Assembly: GCA_014879875.1 (NCBI GenBank)
Contig: JACSRF010000305.1
Location: forward strand, 1 to 52,599
DNA length: 52,599 nucleotides
DNA from: Anaerolinea sp.
GTDB taxonomy: Bacteria; Chloroflexota; Anaerolineae; Promineifilales; Promineifilaceae
Reading direction: 5' to 3'
Shown: in pieces, positions 27,343 to 36,611 of the stretch
How the letters are laid out: each line of letters opens with the position of its first letter
Position numbering within the stretch: the stretch's first letter is position 1
The notes under the pieces: generated by a model
Told to the model about the DNA's origin: nothing
Database searches by the model: none
What the model saw: the letters and a program-made list of their open reading frames with translations, nothing else
Translations under genes and position numbers: made by a program

Positions 27343-28584
27343 TCAACGACCAGTCACGCCTATCGTCGTGCTGCCAGGTGCGGATGTCTCGGCCACGCTT
27401 TGCGCCAGAAGCAGGCTGTCGGCAAAAAACTTGGCCGCCCAATTGAGATAGCGATATGGCTCATACCCGCCATAAATGGGCGCAGAACCGGCTATGCCGC
27501 CGCGCACACCGATGTTCGCTGAATGGCGGTTCTGGTGGCGTTTGAGGGAGTGGTTGGCGTGATGAGCGGCCATGACATAAGCAGCGTCACCGGTTAATGT
27601 ATACAGCTTCAACCAGACAATGGACGCCTGGGCATTGCCGGTCAGGCAGCTCCAGGCCAGGTCAGAGCGCCAACCACGTCCGTAACGAGCGCGTAGGGAA
27701 CCGTCTCTGGTCTGTGTCTGCATAAGAGCATCGGCTGCGCGGCGCGCCGCATCCAGATAAACTGCTTCATCGAGCAGCAGGGCCGACTCTAGCAAGCCGC
27801 GAATGGTGTAGACAATGGTATGCGTCAGGGGGTCTTCGCCCAGAGTGAAGCCGGCGTTGGCAAACCAGCCATCGCCGTCTTGTTGGCTGAGCGTCCATTG
27901 CAGGTTGCGCACGGCCGTTTGCCGGTAACAGCCATCTGGCGCATGAACAGCCAGCCAAAGCAGCGACCAGGCGACGCGCACATTGTACGTATGCAGATGA
28001 CCGACTGGCCGGGGCGTATGGCGACGCCAGCAGCCATCCTCATCCTGGATGGCGCACAACCAGTCACCTGCGCGCCGCGCGGCGGTCAGGTAACGGCCGT
28101 CGCCACTCTCCTCAAAGAGGCGCAATAGCCCTTGCATAATTTGACCGGTATCAAAAACGATAGGGTCACGGGGCCAATCAGGCCAGAGGGGGCCAATGGG
28201 AAACGCGCCGCTGTCAAGCTGTAGAGTAAGCAGCCATTCGCCCATGCGTCGCGCGCGCTGCCGGTAACTGTCATCGTTAACGGCCGCCGCATAATCAAAA
28301 AAGGTGGGGATAATGTAGCCGGTCGTTTCAGGGTAAGCGGGCGACCAACTACCCATCCGTAAATCATAAAAAGCAGCCACGCCATCGTTACCGGTGGCGT
28401 CTTGGGCGGCGCACAGCCAGTCCATCGTCGCTTGCAGGTGGTCACGATCAGCCGCTGCCGGATAAGGCCAGCGTAGCATGTCATGCAAAACGGCCGTTAA
28501 CACAGTACGGTCGCCACGCGAACGCCAGGCCCACAAGCCATCGCGTATTCGCTCATCAATCACCTTGCGCAGAATTTGCTTCAT
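27343..28584 (-). CDS. Alpha/alpha-toroid protein (glycoside lyase/epimerase-like fold), function unknown
   Basis: Helical repeats 'YRQRARRMGEWLLTLQLDSGAFPIG', 'YLTAARRAGDWLCAIQDEDGCWRR', 'YRQTAVRNLQWTLSQQDGDGWFANAGF'. Confidence 0.6.
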   Translation of the reverse strand: MKQILRKVIDERIRDGLWAWRSRGDRTVLTAVLHDMLRWPYPAAADRDHLQATMDWLCAAQDATGNDGVAAFYDLRMGSWSPAYPETTGYIIPTFFDYAAAVNDDSYRQRARRMGEWLLTLQLDSGAFPIGPLWPDWPRDPIVFDTGQIMQGLLRLFEESGDGRYLTAARRAGDWLCAIQDEDGCWRRHTPRPVGHLHTYNVRVAWSLLWLAVHAPDGCYRQTAVRNLQWTLSQQDGDGWFANAGFTLGEDPLTHTIVYTIRGLLESALLLDEAVYLDAARRAADALMQTQTRDGSLRARYGRGWRSDLAWSCLTGNAQASIVWLKLYTLTGDAAYVMAAHHANHSLKRHQNRHSANIGVRGGIAGSAPIYGGYEPYRYLNWAAKFFADSLLLAQSVAETSAPGSTTIGVTGR

Positions 28585-28727
28585 CGTTGGTACTTTTAGT
28601 TGGCAGATTAGTTGTTGGGCCAGTTAATAGACCATCTGTCCCAACACAAACCCTGGCTGCGGCCAGGCAAACACCAGGCCACAACCAGGTCCAATCAATT
28701 GGAAAAACATGATGAGGTCAAGATAGT

Positions 28728-30287
28728 TCAGGCAAACGTCATCTCCGGCGTGGTCTCCGTTTGTAGCTGTTCACAGAACCAGGCCTGGGTTGGCTCAATG
28801 TATTCTGGTTTGTGCCATTCGCTTTCCAGGTCATCGTTGATATGATGTTCGGCGATCAACCGACCATGCGCGTAACGGCGAATAACAGGATGCAGGTAGG
28901 CGGCTTCATTGGCGGCTTCGGGGTCTGGGTCGCGTTCCACGCTGAAGGGGTCGCCAGCAAAATGGCCGTATTCCAGGCTGAGGGTGTAGTAGTGAGGATG
29001 GTCAATGAAGTAGCCACGCCGCACATGGTCCTGGCGCACGTCGGGGTAGTACACGGCCGTTTCCGCATCTTCCACCGCCAACACATCACACAAAAAGCCA
29101 GGCTGCAAGAAGATAGCAGGGGCGTTGTTCGCGCGGTCAATCAACTTGTTTGTAATGGCCTCAGCCGTCGCCGGTAATTCTTCACTCGACCACTCGCCAC
29201 CATGGTACTTGATCTCAAAAATATTGGCTAACGCCTGCACATTATGGCGGAAACCATGAATAAAGCCCGACATGGTGCGCTTAAAGTCGCACGCCTGCAT
29301 CAGCGTTCCGGCAAAGAACATATCCGGCACATTTAACGATTCCCATTCCGTTGTCTGCGCCGGCAATTTGTCCATGTACATCAGTTCCGGTTTGCAGCTT
29401 TCGTCAAAGATGGAAGCGTCCATGCGGAAGCCGGTGCAGAAGATTACCTTGTCATATTCCACTGTAACCGTTTGCCCTTTGGCGTGGGCATAGGTGAGGT
29501 TGACCTGATACGTGTCGTTTTCTTTGGTGACCCAGTTAATGTCCGCATCAATGACCGTGTTTTGCGATTTTAGCTGGTAGGTATCGAGGAAGTTATTGTT
29601 GACAGCGCGCAAGTTGCCCACGTAGTGGGTAGCCCACGCGAATTTCACCGATTCCGGGCTGCACATGTGAATGGCAGCGGCCGTTTCAGTCAGGTTATCG
29701 GCCGTTTCAAAGGCGGAGTTACCTTTGCCCACAATCATCACGCGCTTATTGATGTAATCTTCGGGGTTGATAGAGTGGTTGATATAGGTGTCACACAGCT
29801 CAATGCCGGGGATATCAGGCAGGTATGGTTTAGCCAGACCCGTTGCTATGACCAATCGTTTACCCGTGTAGGTATGGCCCTGGCTGTCGGTAACAACAAA
29901 CAGCCCGTCTTGCTTGCCCACCTGCGCCACTTTGGTGCTGTAGCGCACGTTGAGTTGGTAGTGGGCGGCGAAATCATTGAGATAACGCACCAGATCATCG
30001 GGATGCGGGAAATATTTTTTGCTGTAATGCTTGAACGTCAGACGGTCATCATCGGCAAGCAGGGAGTTCCAATCCCAACGCAGATTGGTGACGGGATCAT
30101 CTTTGCCGGTATACACCTTATTGATCGAAATGAGCATACGATGGCGGGGCATTTTGGCGAAAAAAGCGCCTGCCTGGTTGGCTCGTTCGAGAATAAGATA
30201 GTCACGGCCGTTTTTTGCTAAAAAGTAACCCAATTGTAAACCTGCCGGGCCGGCGCCAATGATCAAATAATCGGTGTGCATCTCCAT
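28728..30287 (-). CDS. FAD/NAD(P)-dependent flavin monooxygenase-like oxidoreductase (FOXRED2-like)
   Basis: N-terminal 'DYLIIGAGPAGLQLGYFLAKNGRDYLILERANQAGAFF' FAD site; second Rossmann 'KRVMIVGKGNSAFETADNL'; 'VIFCTGFRMDASIF'. Confidence 0.8.
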   Translation of the reverse strand: MEMHTDYLIIGAGPAGLQLGYFLAKNGRDYLILERANQAGAFFAKMPRHRMLISINKVYTGKDDPVTNLRWDWNSLLADDDRLTFKHYSKKYFPHPDDLVRYLNDFAAHYQLNVRYSTKVAQVGKQDGLFVVTDSQGHTYTGKRLVIATGLAKPYLPDIPGIELCDTYINHSINPEDYINKRVMIVGKGNSAFETADNLTETAAAIHMCSPESVKFAWATHYVGNLRAVNNNFLDTYQLKSQNTVIDADINWVTKENDTYQVNLTYAHAKGQTVTVEYDKVIFCTGFRMDASIFDESCKPELMYMDKLPAQTTEWESLNVPDMFFAGTLMQACDFKRTMSGFIHGFRHNVQALANIFEIKYHGGEWSSEELPATAEAITNKLIDRANNAPAIFLQPGFLCDVLAVEDAETAVYYPDVRQDHVRRGYFIDHPHYYTLSLEYGHFAGDPFSVERDPDPEAANEAAYLHPVIRRYAHGRLIAEHHINDDLESEWHKPEYIEPTQAWFCEQLQTETTPEMTFA

Positions 30288-30447
30288 GGGGTGTCTACTC
30301 CTTCAATAAAAGCAAGTCTCTATAATCTTTGAGGCTTTCACGCTGCATATTGTTCAGAACCACGTGTATTCTATTTTTCCCAACTTACGACAGGACTTAC
30401 ATCATTTGCACGGGTGATTGATCGATACAACTTCGTTCATAGAATGG

Positions 30448-31551
30448 TCACGCAAACAGGTCAGCAAAAGGGGAATCTGGCTGCCCGCCTGTTTGTTTCG
30501 CAGTGCGCCAGCGCAGCAGGTGGCGGCAAAGGGCAGGGTTAAGGCGGTAAAGCAGAATGACCAGCTGCGCCACACGATCAGTAGGGGCCAGAGCGCGCGC
30601 CTGGTGCAGCCATTGGGCAATATGGGGGGCATCAGCATACTCGATGAGAGATTTGCTGGCCATCAGTCGCAATAAACGCCCCTGTTCGTATGGCGGCAGT
30701 GCTTGAAATTGCGGCCACTGCAAAATAGCTTGCTGTTTTTCGATCTGTCCAGCGGTCAGGTTAATGAGCAGGTCGTAAAAAACGGCCGTCTGCACCTCCA
30801 CCGCCAGCTCGATAAAGCGGGGTATCTGGATGACATTTTCACGGCACTGTGCCAGGTAGCTCAAGCGGCGCTGCCGCGCTACCTGCACGGTAATGTTGGT
30901 CTGATGCACGCGGTAGAGGCAGGTCTGTTCCGGTAGATAGCCAAAGTTGGCCGCAGCGGCAAAGCGGGTGAAAAACTCCCAATCTGGGCCAATGACAATG
31001 CGCGTGTCATAACGCAAGCGGCGCTCGGCTAGCGGCGCGTGGCGCAGCAGCACGCAAATGGGCGGCCCAAACACATCCGAAGCGCGCGCCAATTCGGGGA
31101 AAATGTCGCCCTCGAACGGACCTCGCCGCCGCGCGGCCAATGATTTCAGGCGACGGCCGTCGGCCGTATAATGCCAGCCATCGGTATACACCCCATCCTT
31201 TTCCGGGTATGTCTGCAAATGAGCCACCGTTATCTGTAAGTGGTGTGGCAGCCAGGCATCATCGGCGTCCAAATAGGCTATAAATTCTCCCTGGCTGTTT
31301 TCCAGCGCCACATTGCGCGCCGACGCTTCGCCGCCATTTTCCTTGTTAATCAGGCGCACGCGGGCGTCGTCGGTGTAACGCGCAGTAATCTCGGCCGTCG
31401 CATCGCGCGAACCGTCATTCACCACCAACAATTCCCATTGCGGGTATGTTTGCGCCAGCACGCTCTCAATCGCTTCGGCAATGAACCGCTCCGCATTATA
31501 GGCGGGCATCATCACACTCACTAATCCTGGGGTCATCTGTTTATCCATCAA
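30448..31551 (-). CDS. GT2 family glycosyltransferase
   Basis: 'LVSVMMPAYNAERFIAEAIESVLAQTYPQWELLVVNDGSRDATAEI...RLINKENGGEASARNVALENSQGEFIAYLDADDAW'. Confidence 0.9.
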   Translation of the reverse strand: MMDKQMTPGLVSVMMPAYNAERFIAEAIESVLAQTYPQWELLVVNDGSRDATAEITARYTDDARVRLINKENGGEASARNVALENSQGEFIAYLDADDAWLPHHLQITVAHLQTYPEKDGVYTDGWHYTADGRRLKSLAARRRGPFEGDIFPELARASDVFGPPICVLLRHAPLAERRLRYDTRIVIGPDWEFFTRFAAAANFGYLPEQTCLYRVHQTNITVQVARQRRLSYLAQCRENVIQIPRFIELAVEVQTAVFYDLLINLTAGQIEKQQAILQWPQFQALPPYEQGRLLRLMASKSLIEYADAPHIAQWLHQARALAPTDRVAQLVILLYRLNPALCRHLLRWRTAKQTGGQPDSPFADLFA

Positions 31552-31586
31552 TGTCGAGATAGAGCCACAAAGAGAACGCTCTATCT

Positions 31587-32810
31587 CTATACGCTATCTC
31601 TACACGCTATCTTTTGCACAACCTCAGCGATGCGCGCGGCCGTATGCTCCCAGCCGTGCATCGTCTCCGCCTCCAGCCGCGCCTGCTGTCCCATGCGCCG
31701 CCGTAAGTCGGCGTCGTCGCTCAGGCGCAGCAGGGCATGGGAGAGGGCATCTTCGTCACAGGGGGGCACAATCAGGCCGGTCTGCTCGTGACGCAGCGTG
31801 GGCGGCATCCCATCTAGCCCAGAGGCAATGGTCGGTAAACCGGCCGCCTTATAGTCCAAAATTTTCAAGCCAGAGTATTCCGGCCAGCCACAGTATGGAG
31901 AAACACCGATGTCAGCCTGGGCGAGAATGGGGGCGTAGGCGGTGGGGTTGAGGTGACCGAGGAAGGAAACGGCCGTTTCCAGCCCCAACTCCCGCACCAT
32001 CTCCTGCGCCTGCGCCAGCCCATCGCCAGAACCAATCAGCAGCAGGCGCAGCGGTCGCCCGGCAGCAATGGCCCGCGCCAACACCGGCAGCAGCGCCGGC
32101 AGCCCGTGCCAGGCATAAAAGCCGCCTACGTAGGCCAGCGTCACCACCTCGCGCGGCGCGCCACCTTCCTGAAAATGGTAAAGCTGTGCCCGCGTCAGCA
32201 TGTTTACCAGTTCTGTGCCATTCTCTATCGTCGTCACACGCTGCGGATCGTACCCCCAGCGCGCAATGAAAAGGCGACGCCACCCCTCGCCGCTGGCAAT
32301 GACATGAGCGGCGCGGTGCATGGCGCGGCGCATCAGCCAGAGGGAGAGGTGTAACTGCAAGCCGGTGGGGGCAATGCCTTTGGCGGCCAAATCGGCTAAT
32401 GAGTCACCATTTTCTTCCAGGATGAGCGGGATGCCCAGGCGCTGCGCAGCATAGCCGCCGCCATAGCCAATCCAGCTTTTGCGCTCGTAAAACAGGTCAA
32501 AGCCTGTCAACACAGTCTGGCAGGCAGCGGCAAAGCGTTGGCTCTCAAAGTAGTTGACGTAGGGCAAGCGCAGCAGGGATTGAGCGCGGCGCGTGGCGCG
32601 CTCGAAGGGGGAACGGGGAGGTAAGGAAACGGCCGTGTACGTTTCCAAATCATCTGACTGCCAGATTTGCTCATTCAACCCATTCAACAGCCGCACCTGA
32701 TGCCCCTGGCGCTGTAACTCCAGGAAGACATGGCGCACGTGATTGGACGGGCCGGTAAACGGCCGTTGGCGCGTATCAATCCCCTGCTGCAACAAATAGC
32801 CGATTTTCAT
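31587..32810 (-). CDS. GT4 family glycosyltransferase
   Basis: 'MKIGYLLQQGIDTRQRPFTGPSNHVRHVFLELQRQGHQV', 'ADIGVSPYCGWPEYSGLKILDYKAAGLPTIASGLDGMPPTLRHEQTGLIVPPCDEDAL'. Confidence 0.88.
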   Translation of the reverse strand: MKIGYLLQQGIDTRQRPFTGPSNHVRHVFLELQRQGHQVRLLNGLNEQIWQSDDLETYTAVSLPPRSPFERATRRAQSLLRLPYVNYFESQRFAAACQTVLTGFDLFYERKSWIGYGGGYAAQRLGIPLILEENGDSLADLAAKGIAPTGLQLHLSLWLMRRAMHRAAHVIASGEGWRRLFIARWGYDPQRVTTIENGTELVNMLTRAQLYHFQEGGAPREVVTLAYVGGFYAWHGLPALLPVLARAIAAGRPLRLLLIGSGDGLAQAQEMVRELGLETAVSFLGHLNPTAYAPILAQADIGVSPYCGWPEYSGLKILDYKAAGLPTIASGLDGMPPTLRHEQTGLIVPPCDEDALSHALLRLSDDADLRRRMGQQARLEAETMHGWEHTAARIAEVVQKIACRDSV

Positions 32811-33793
32811 CGTCCTGCCGCCTCAATCACCTGGCGAACGGCCGTGCTGATGGCTGCCATGTTAAACTGGTTCTCCACCCGCTGCCGCAGCGCCGCTATC
32901 TTCGCCTGCTTCTCCGCCTCCGGCAAGGCCGCATAGTCCAGGATCAGCTCTCCCATCTGCCGTTCCGTGTAATAGAGGTGCGATTCCGGCAGCAGTTCAT
33001 CGGCGCCGTCCCACCAATGCGAAATGCAGTACGTCCCCGCCGCCATCGCCTCCATCGGGGACACTTGCAACCCTTCGGAATACCCATTGGCAATAAACAA
33101 GTCAAGTTTATGATACCAATTCTCTGGATCGGGCACATTACCGTAGAACGTCACCTTCTCCTGTAAATTCAGTTTCTCTACCAGGTGGTACAGGGCGATG
33201 GGGTATTCGTGGAACCCTTCTGCGCCACCACCGCCAATGTGCAGGTGAAAATCATCGCGCGTCTGGCACAATTCATAAAAACCTAGAATCGTCTCGTAAA
33301 CGCGCTTCCGTGGACGCAAATGGCACATCGTACCCAGGTCGCCGCGCCACGTTTTGGGCTGGAAAGTGAATTTTTCCACCGAGACCGCTTCCGGGATGAC
33401 CACGATTTTATGCGCCTGCTGGGGAAAGCGCGCCGTAAATTCCACGCGCTTCGCTTCACTGACCAAAATGATGGCGTCCACGTTGTCCCAGTTAATTTTG
33501 TCAACCCATTGGTACATCTCATACCGGTGCAGGCGGGTGACGATGGCGCACGTTTTGGGTAAATGAGTAGCAGCCGCCAACAGCCCACTGGCCCATTCAA
33601 AAAACACCACGTCGTTTTGCTGCAAAAAGACGCGCAAATCCCACGTGAAGAGCCACTCATTCAGCCGTTGGTTAAACATAGGCAGCCCCACCGCCCGTCG
33701 CTTAAACAGGCTAACCGTGTGATGCGCCTGCAACTCGGCATAAATTTCGTGCAGAAACGACCATGTTTCTTCGATAGCGATTCCGATTTTCAT
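32807..33793 (-). CDS. GT4-like glycosyltransferase
   Basis: 'IVVIPEAVSVEKFTF', 'LDLFIANGYSEGLQVSPMEAMAAGTYCISHWWDGADELL'; 4-nt ATGA-type overlap with 31587-32810. Start trimmed to the ATG at 33793. Confidence 0.8.
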   Translation of the reverse strand: MKIGIAIEETWSFLHEIYAELQAHHTVSLFKRRAVGLPMFNQRLNEWLFTWDLRVFLQQNDVVFFEWASGLLAAATHLPKTCAIVTRLHRYEMYQWVDKINWDNVDAIILVSEAKRVEFTARFPQQAHKIVVIPEAVSVEKFTFQPKTWRGDLGTMCHLRPRKRVYETILGFYELCQTRDDFHLHIGGGGAEGFHEYPIALYHLVEKLNLQEKVTFYGNVPDPENWYHKLDLFIANGYSEGLQVSPMEAMAAGTYCISHWWDGADELLPESHLYYTERQMGELILDYAALPEAEKQAKIAALRQRVENQFNMAAISTAVRQVIEAAGR

Positions 33794-33799
33794 AGTGAC

Positions 33800-33822
33800 G
33801 ATTAACGATTGACGATTGGCGA
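33800..33822. repeat. Tandem heptamer repeat GATTNNC
   Basis: gattaac-gattgac-gattggc; overlaps the 3' end of the asparagine-synthetase-like ORF. Confidence 0.65.
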
Positions 33823-35673
33823 TGCGTCTATGAACTGCCGATGCCACAACTCAATCGCCATGAGCGCGCCCAGGCGCACGGTCTGGTTGTTGCCGGCCAT
33901 GTGATCGGCCACCACGCGGCGGATGGCGTCTGGATTGTAGCAGCCGCGCTGCAAATGGCGCGGACTGAGCAGGATGTCTTCGACCCAACTGCGCAGCACA
34001 GTGCGGAACCAGCCGTTGTAATCTTTATACGGCTTGCGCAAACTGTCTGGGTGAGGGCCGAGGCCGCGATTGTACAACTGCCAGCGCGCCAGGCGGCTGG
34101 CGCGAATTTGCACCTCGCGCAGGCAGGCGACCAGGGGCAAACCGGTGTCTGTGAGGGGGATTTGCGCCAGTGCGGGGAAGGCGTTGACGAATGATTTACG
34201 GGCAACGCGCCGCTCGTATTGCAGGCCGGGGGGGATTTGGGTGGATAACTGCACCAAGTCATTGTCGGCGAAGGGCAGGCGCACCAGGGCGCGATGGCGG
34301 GCGACTTCGACGCCGTTGAGGGTCATGCGCGGTACGCGCTGCGTCAGATCGAAGTAGAGACGCTGCAGGGCGAGGCTGCGGTTGCCACTGGCGGCCATGC
34401 CGTCGGCCAAACTATCGAGTACGGCCGTGCCCACCTTTGCCTTAAACTCCGCGCTAAACAGATCGTCATGCTCCGTGAATGGGTCAAAGGTAATGACCCC
34501 TTGCCCATGATACACCGCCAGGTGCGCTTTGAGGCGCGTCGGCTCATCATAGTCTGCCCAGAAGGGGGGCTGGAGAGCAAAACCCATCATGGCGTCGCCC
34601 AGGAACCCTTTATAGATGATTTGCGCGTGCTGCGCCTCCTCTTCCAGGGTAGCCAGGGCGTGCAGGTTGACAATGTTGCCCTGCCCGTCGGTGATACGCA
34701 CAGCGTTGTCGGCCATGTCCAAGAGGAAGTCGGGGCGCAGTTCAAAGAAATGGTGCTGGGAACCGATGTGGCGGGCCATTTCGCGGGCGTAACGGCCGTC
34801 GTCGCAACCAGGAATGCCCCAGGTAAAGGTGTGCAAAGGGTGGGGCACAATCTGCGCCAGTTCTGCCAAAATCATGCGCGAGTCTAGTCCGCCGCTTAGC
34901 AGCACGCCTAAAGGCGCGCCCCCCGCCTGTCGCCGCACGGCCTGGCGGAAAAGCTGGGTGAACGTCTCAATGTAGTGCGTTTCCGGCAACAGGTCAATTT
35001 GTTCCGGGTAACGCAGCGTCCAATAACGGTGAATGCGCTTTTCGCCCCCTTCGACAATGAGCAGCGACGCCTGGGGCAGCAGGCGGGCCGCTTGCAGCAG
35101 GGTGCGGTCATCTAGCAAATGGTCAAAGGTGAGAAACTGCGCCATGGCCACGCGGTCCACGTCGCGGGGCACGTCTGGGTCGGCGAGGATGGCGCGCACG
35201 CCGGAGGCAAAAAGCAGGCGCGCCCCCTGTTGGGCGTAATAGACGGGGTACTGCCCCATGCGGTCGTTAGCGACGATGAGCTTTTGCCGGAGCCTGTCCC
35301 AAATGGCGATGAGGAAACTGCCGTTGAGCTTTTCGGCAAAAGCCTCGCCATACGCCTCGTAACGACGCAGGATGAGTTCCGTATCGTGGGGAACGCGCAG
35401 GGTGTGGCCTTTTTGTTCAAGCTGTTGGCGGAGAACGGCCGTATCATACAATTCGCCTTCAAGCAAAACACAAATGGTCTGCGCCTCATTCCAGTGGGGC
35501 TGGGGCGCGCCATTGGCGATACCCAACGTCACCCGCGCCAGTCCTACCCCATCTTCCTGGTGCGCTTCCACGCGAAAACGGGATTCTGACTCTAAAGCGC
35601 GGGCCATTTTTTGTAGAAACGGCCGTTCTTCACCCGACGCCACTGAGCCAACAAAGCCAACTAATCCAGGCAT
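33802..35673 (-). CDS. Asparagine synthetase-like amidotransferase with degenerate glutaminase domain
   Basis: ATP-PPase motif 'GVLLSGGLDSRMILAEL' intact; N-terminus 'MPGLVGFVG' lacks the catalytic Cys of 'MCGI'; 'LEGELYDTAVLRQQL' replaces the usual 'NGEIYN'. Confidence 0.85.
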   Translation of the reverse strand: MPGLVGFVGSVASGEERPFLQKMARALESESRFRVEAHQEDGVGLARVTLGIANGAPQPHWNEAQTICVLLEGELYDTAVLRQQLEQKGHTLRVPHDTELILRRYEAYGEAFAEKLNGSFLIAIWDRLRQKLIVANDRMGQYPVYYAQQGARLLFASGVRAILADPDVPRDVDRVAMAQFLTFDHLLDDRTLLQAARLLPQASLLIVEGGEKRIHRYWTLRYPEQIDLLPETHYIETFTQLFRQAVRRQAGGAPLGVLLSGGLDSRMILAELAQIVPHPLHTFTWGIPGCDDGRYAREMARHIGSQHHFFELRPDFLLDMADNAVRITDGQGNIVNLHALATLEEEAQHAQIIYKGFLGDAMMGFALQPPFWADYDEPTRLKAHLAVYHGQGVITFDPFTEHDDLFSAEFKAKVGTAVLDSLADGMAASGNRSLALQRLYFDLTQRVPRMTLNGVEVARHRALVRLPFADNDLVQLSTQIPPGLQYERRVARKSFVNAFPALAQIPLTDTGLPLVACLREVQIRASRLARWQLYNRGLGPHPDSLRKPYKDYNGWFRTVLRSWVEDILLSPRHLQRGCYNPDAIRRVVADHMAGNNQTVRLGALMAIELWHRQFIDASPIVNR

Positions 35674-35770
35674 ATCGCCCTCCTAAGCACATACAATCCA
35701 GGTTGCTCACCTGGGGCGCAACTTTTCATACATCATTCATCGGGTTACGGATACGCGATCATCCCAATGG

Positions 35771-36538
35771 TTATTCGTCATTCTCATTCTCAATCTCGCC
35801 GTCATCGCTCTCTACAACCTCATCAAACATATCAAAGTATGGCGTACCGGCAAAACTGGCTTTTAGTTCATCAAAGTTCACAACAACTTCACGGAGATCA
35901 TCTTTGGTGTGTTTCTTCGTCTTGCCCTGCACTGTGGCAGCCTGTACACCCAAGAACGCAAAGACCTGTTTCAGTACGCTGTCTTTATCCATCTGCAAAT
36001 CTTCATATTGAATGCGCATATGGGGCAGTTGCAAGCTCTCTACATAAGCAGCCAGGGCGTTATCAGCATCCTCCCGTTCCTGAACAAATTGATGGAACTC
36101 GGCAATGTCCACCGTCATCGGTGGCTGACGGTCCGACTCTTTGTACAGGTTCCAGTTGCCGGTAGCCTCATGCAGCCGTTTGGCGTTAATGCGCGAGACG
36201 ACAGCCTTGATGCGGTTGCGACGATACATGTAAAGGATTTTGACCTTTTTCCCATGCAACAGCCGGGTAAACCCATCTAAATCCAGCACATCTACTAACT
36301 TTGTTTTGAAGCCAATAGCGCCTACTTTGCTCACCAGCGCCGGCGTCCAATGATCGTTGACCCAGGCTAACTGCTCCTGAGCGCTTTGTCCTTTTTGTCT
36401 CATCACGGCAAAACGCTCGAAAATAATTTCAATGCCAGGATGCTCTTGTAAAAGGGTGGTCATGTAGGTACTGCCATCCCGCTCAACGAAGAGGATAACA
36501 AAGGGAGTAACTTGAGGTCGCAAGAAGATTGAAGCCAT
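35771..36538 (-). CDS. Sulfotransferase family protein
   Basis: 'FVILFVERDGSTYMTTLLQEHPGIEIIFERF'; 'VKILYMYRRNRIKAVVSRINA'; 'LPHMRIQYEDLQMDKDSVLKQVFAFLGVQ'. Confidence 0.75.
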   Translation of the reverse strand: MASIFLRPQVTPFVILFVERDGSTYMTTLLQEHPGIEIIFERFAVMRQKGQSAQEQLAWVNDHWTPALVSKVGAIGFKTKLVDVLDLDGFTRLLHGKKVKILYMYRRNRIKAVVSRINAKRLHEATGNWNLYKESDRQPPMTVDIAEFHQFVQEREDADNALAAYVESLQLPHMRIQYEDLQMDKDSVLKQVFAFLGVQAATVQGKTKKHTKDDLREVVVNFDELKASFAGTPYFDMFDEVVESDDGEIENENDE

Positions 36539-36611
36539 ATATTTTTAGGTCTCCTTATGCAGCTAGAACTAGAGCAAGTACAAGAAGCGTTTTCTAGCTC
36601 CAACTCTTGCT

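Noticed and set aside
33802-35673. Lasso-peptide cyclase
   Set aside because: No precursor peptide, B-protein protease or RRE-type gene nearby; glycan context fits a sugar-modifying role better.
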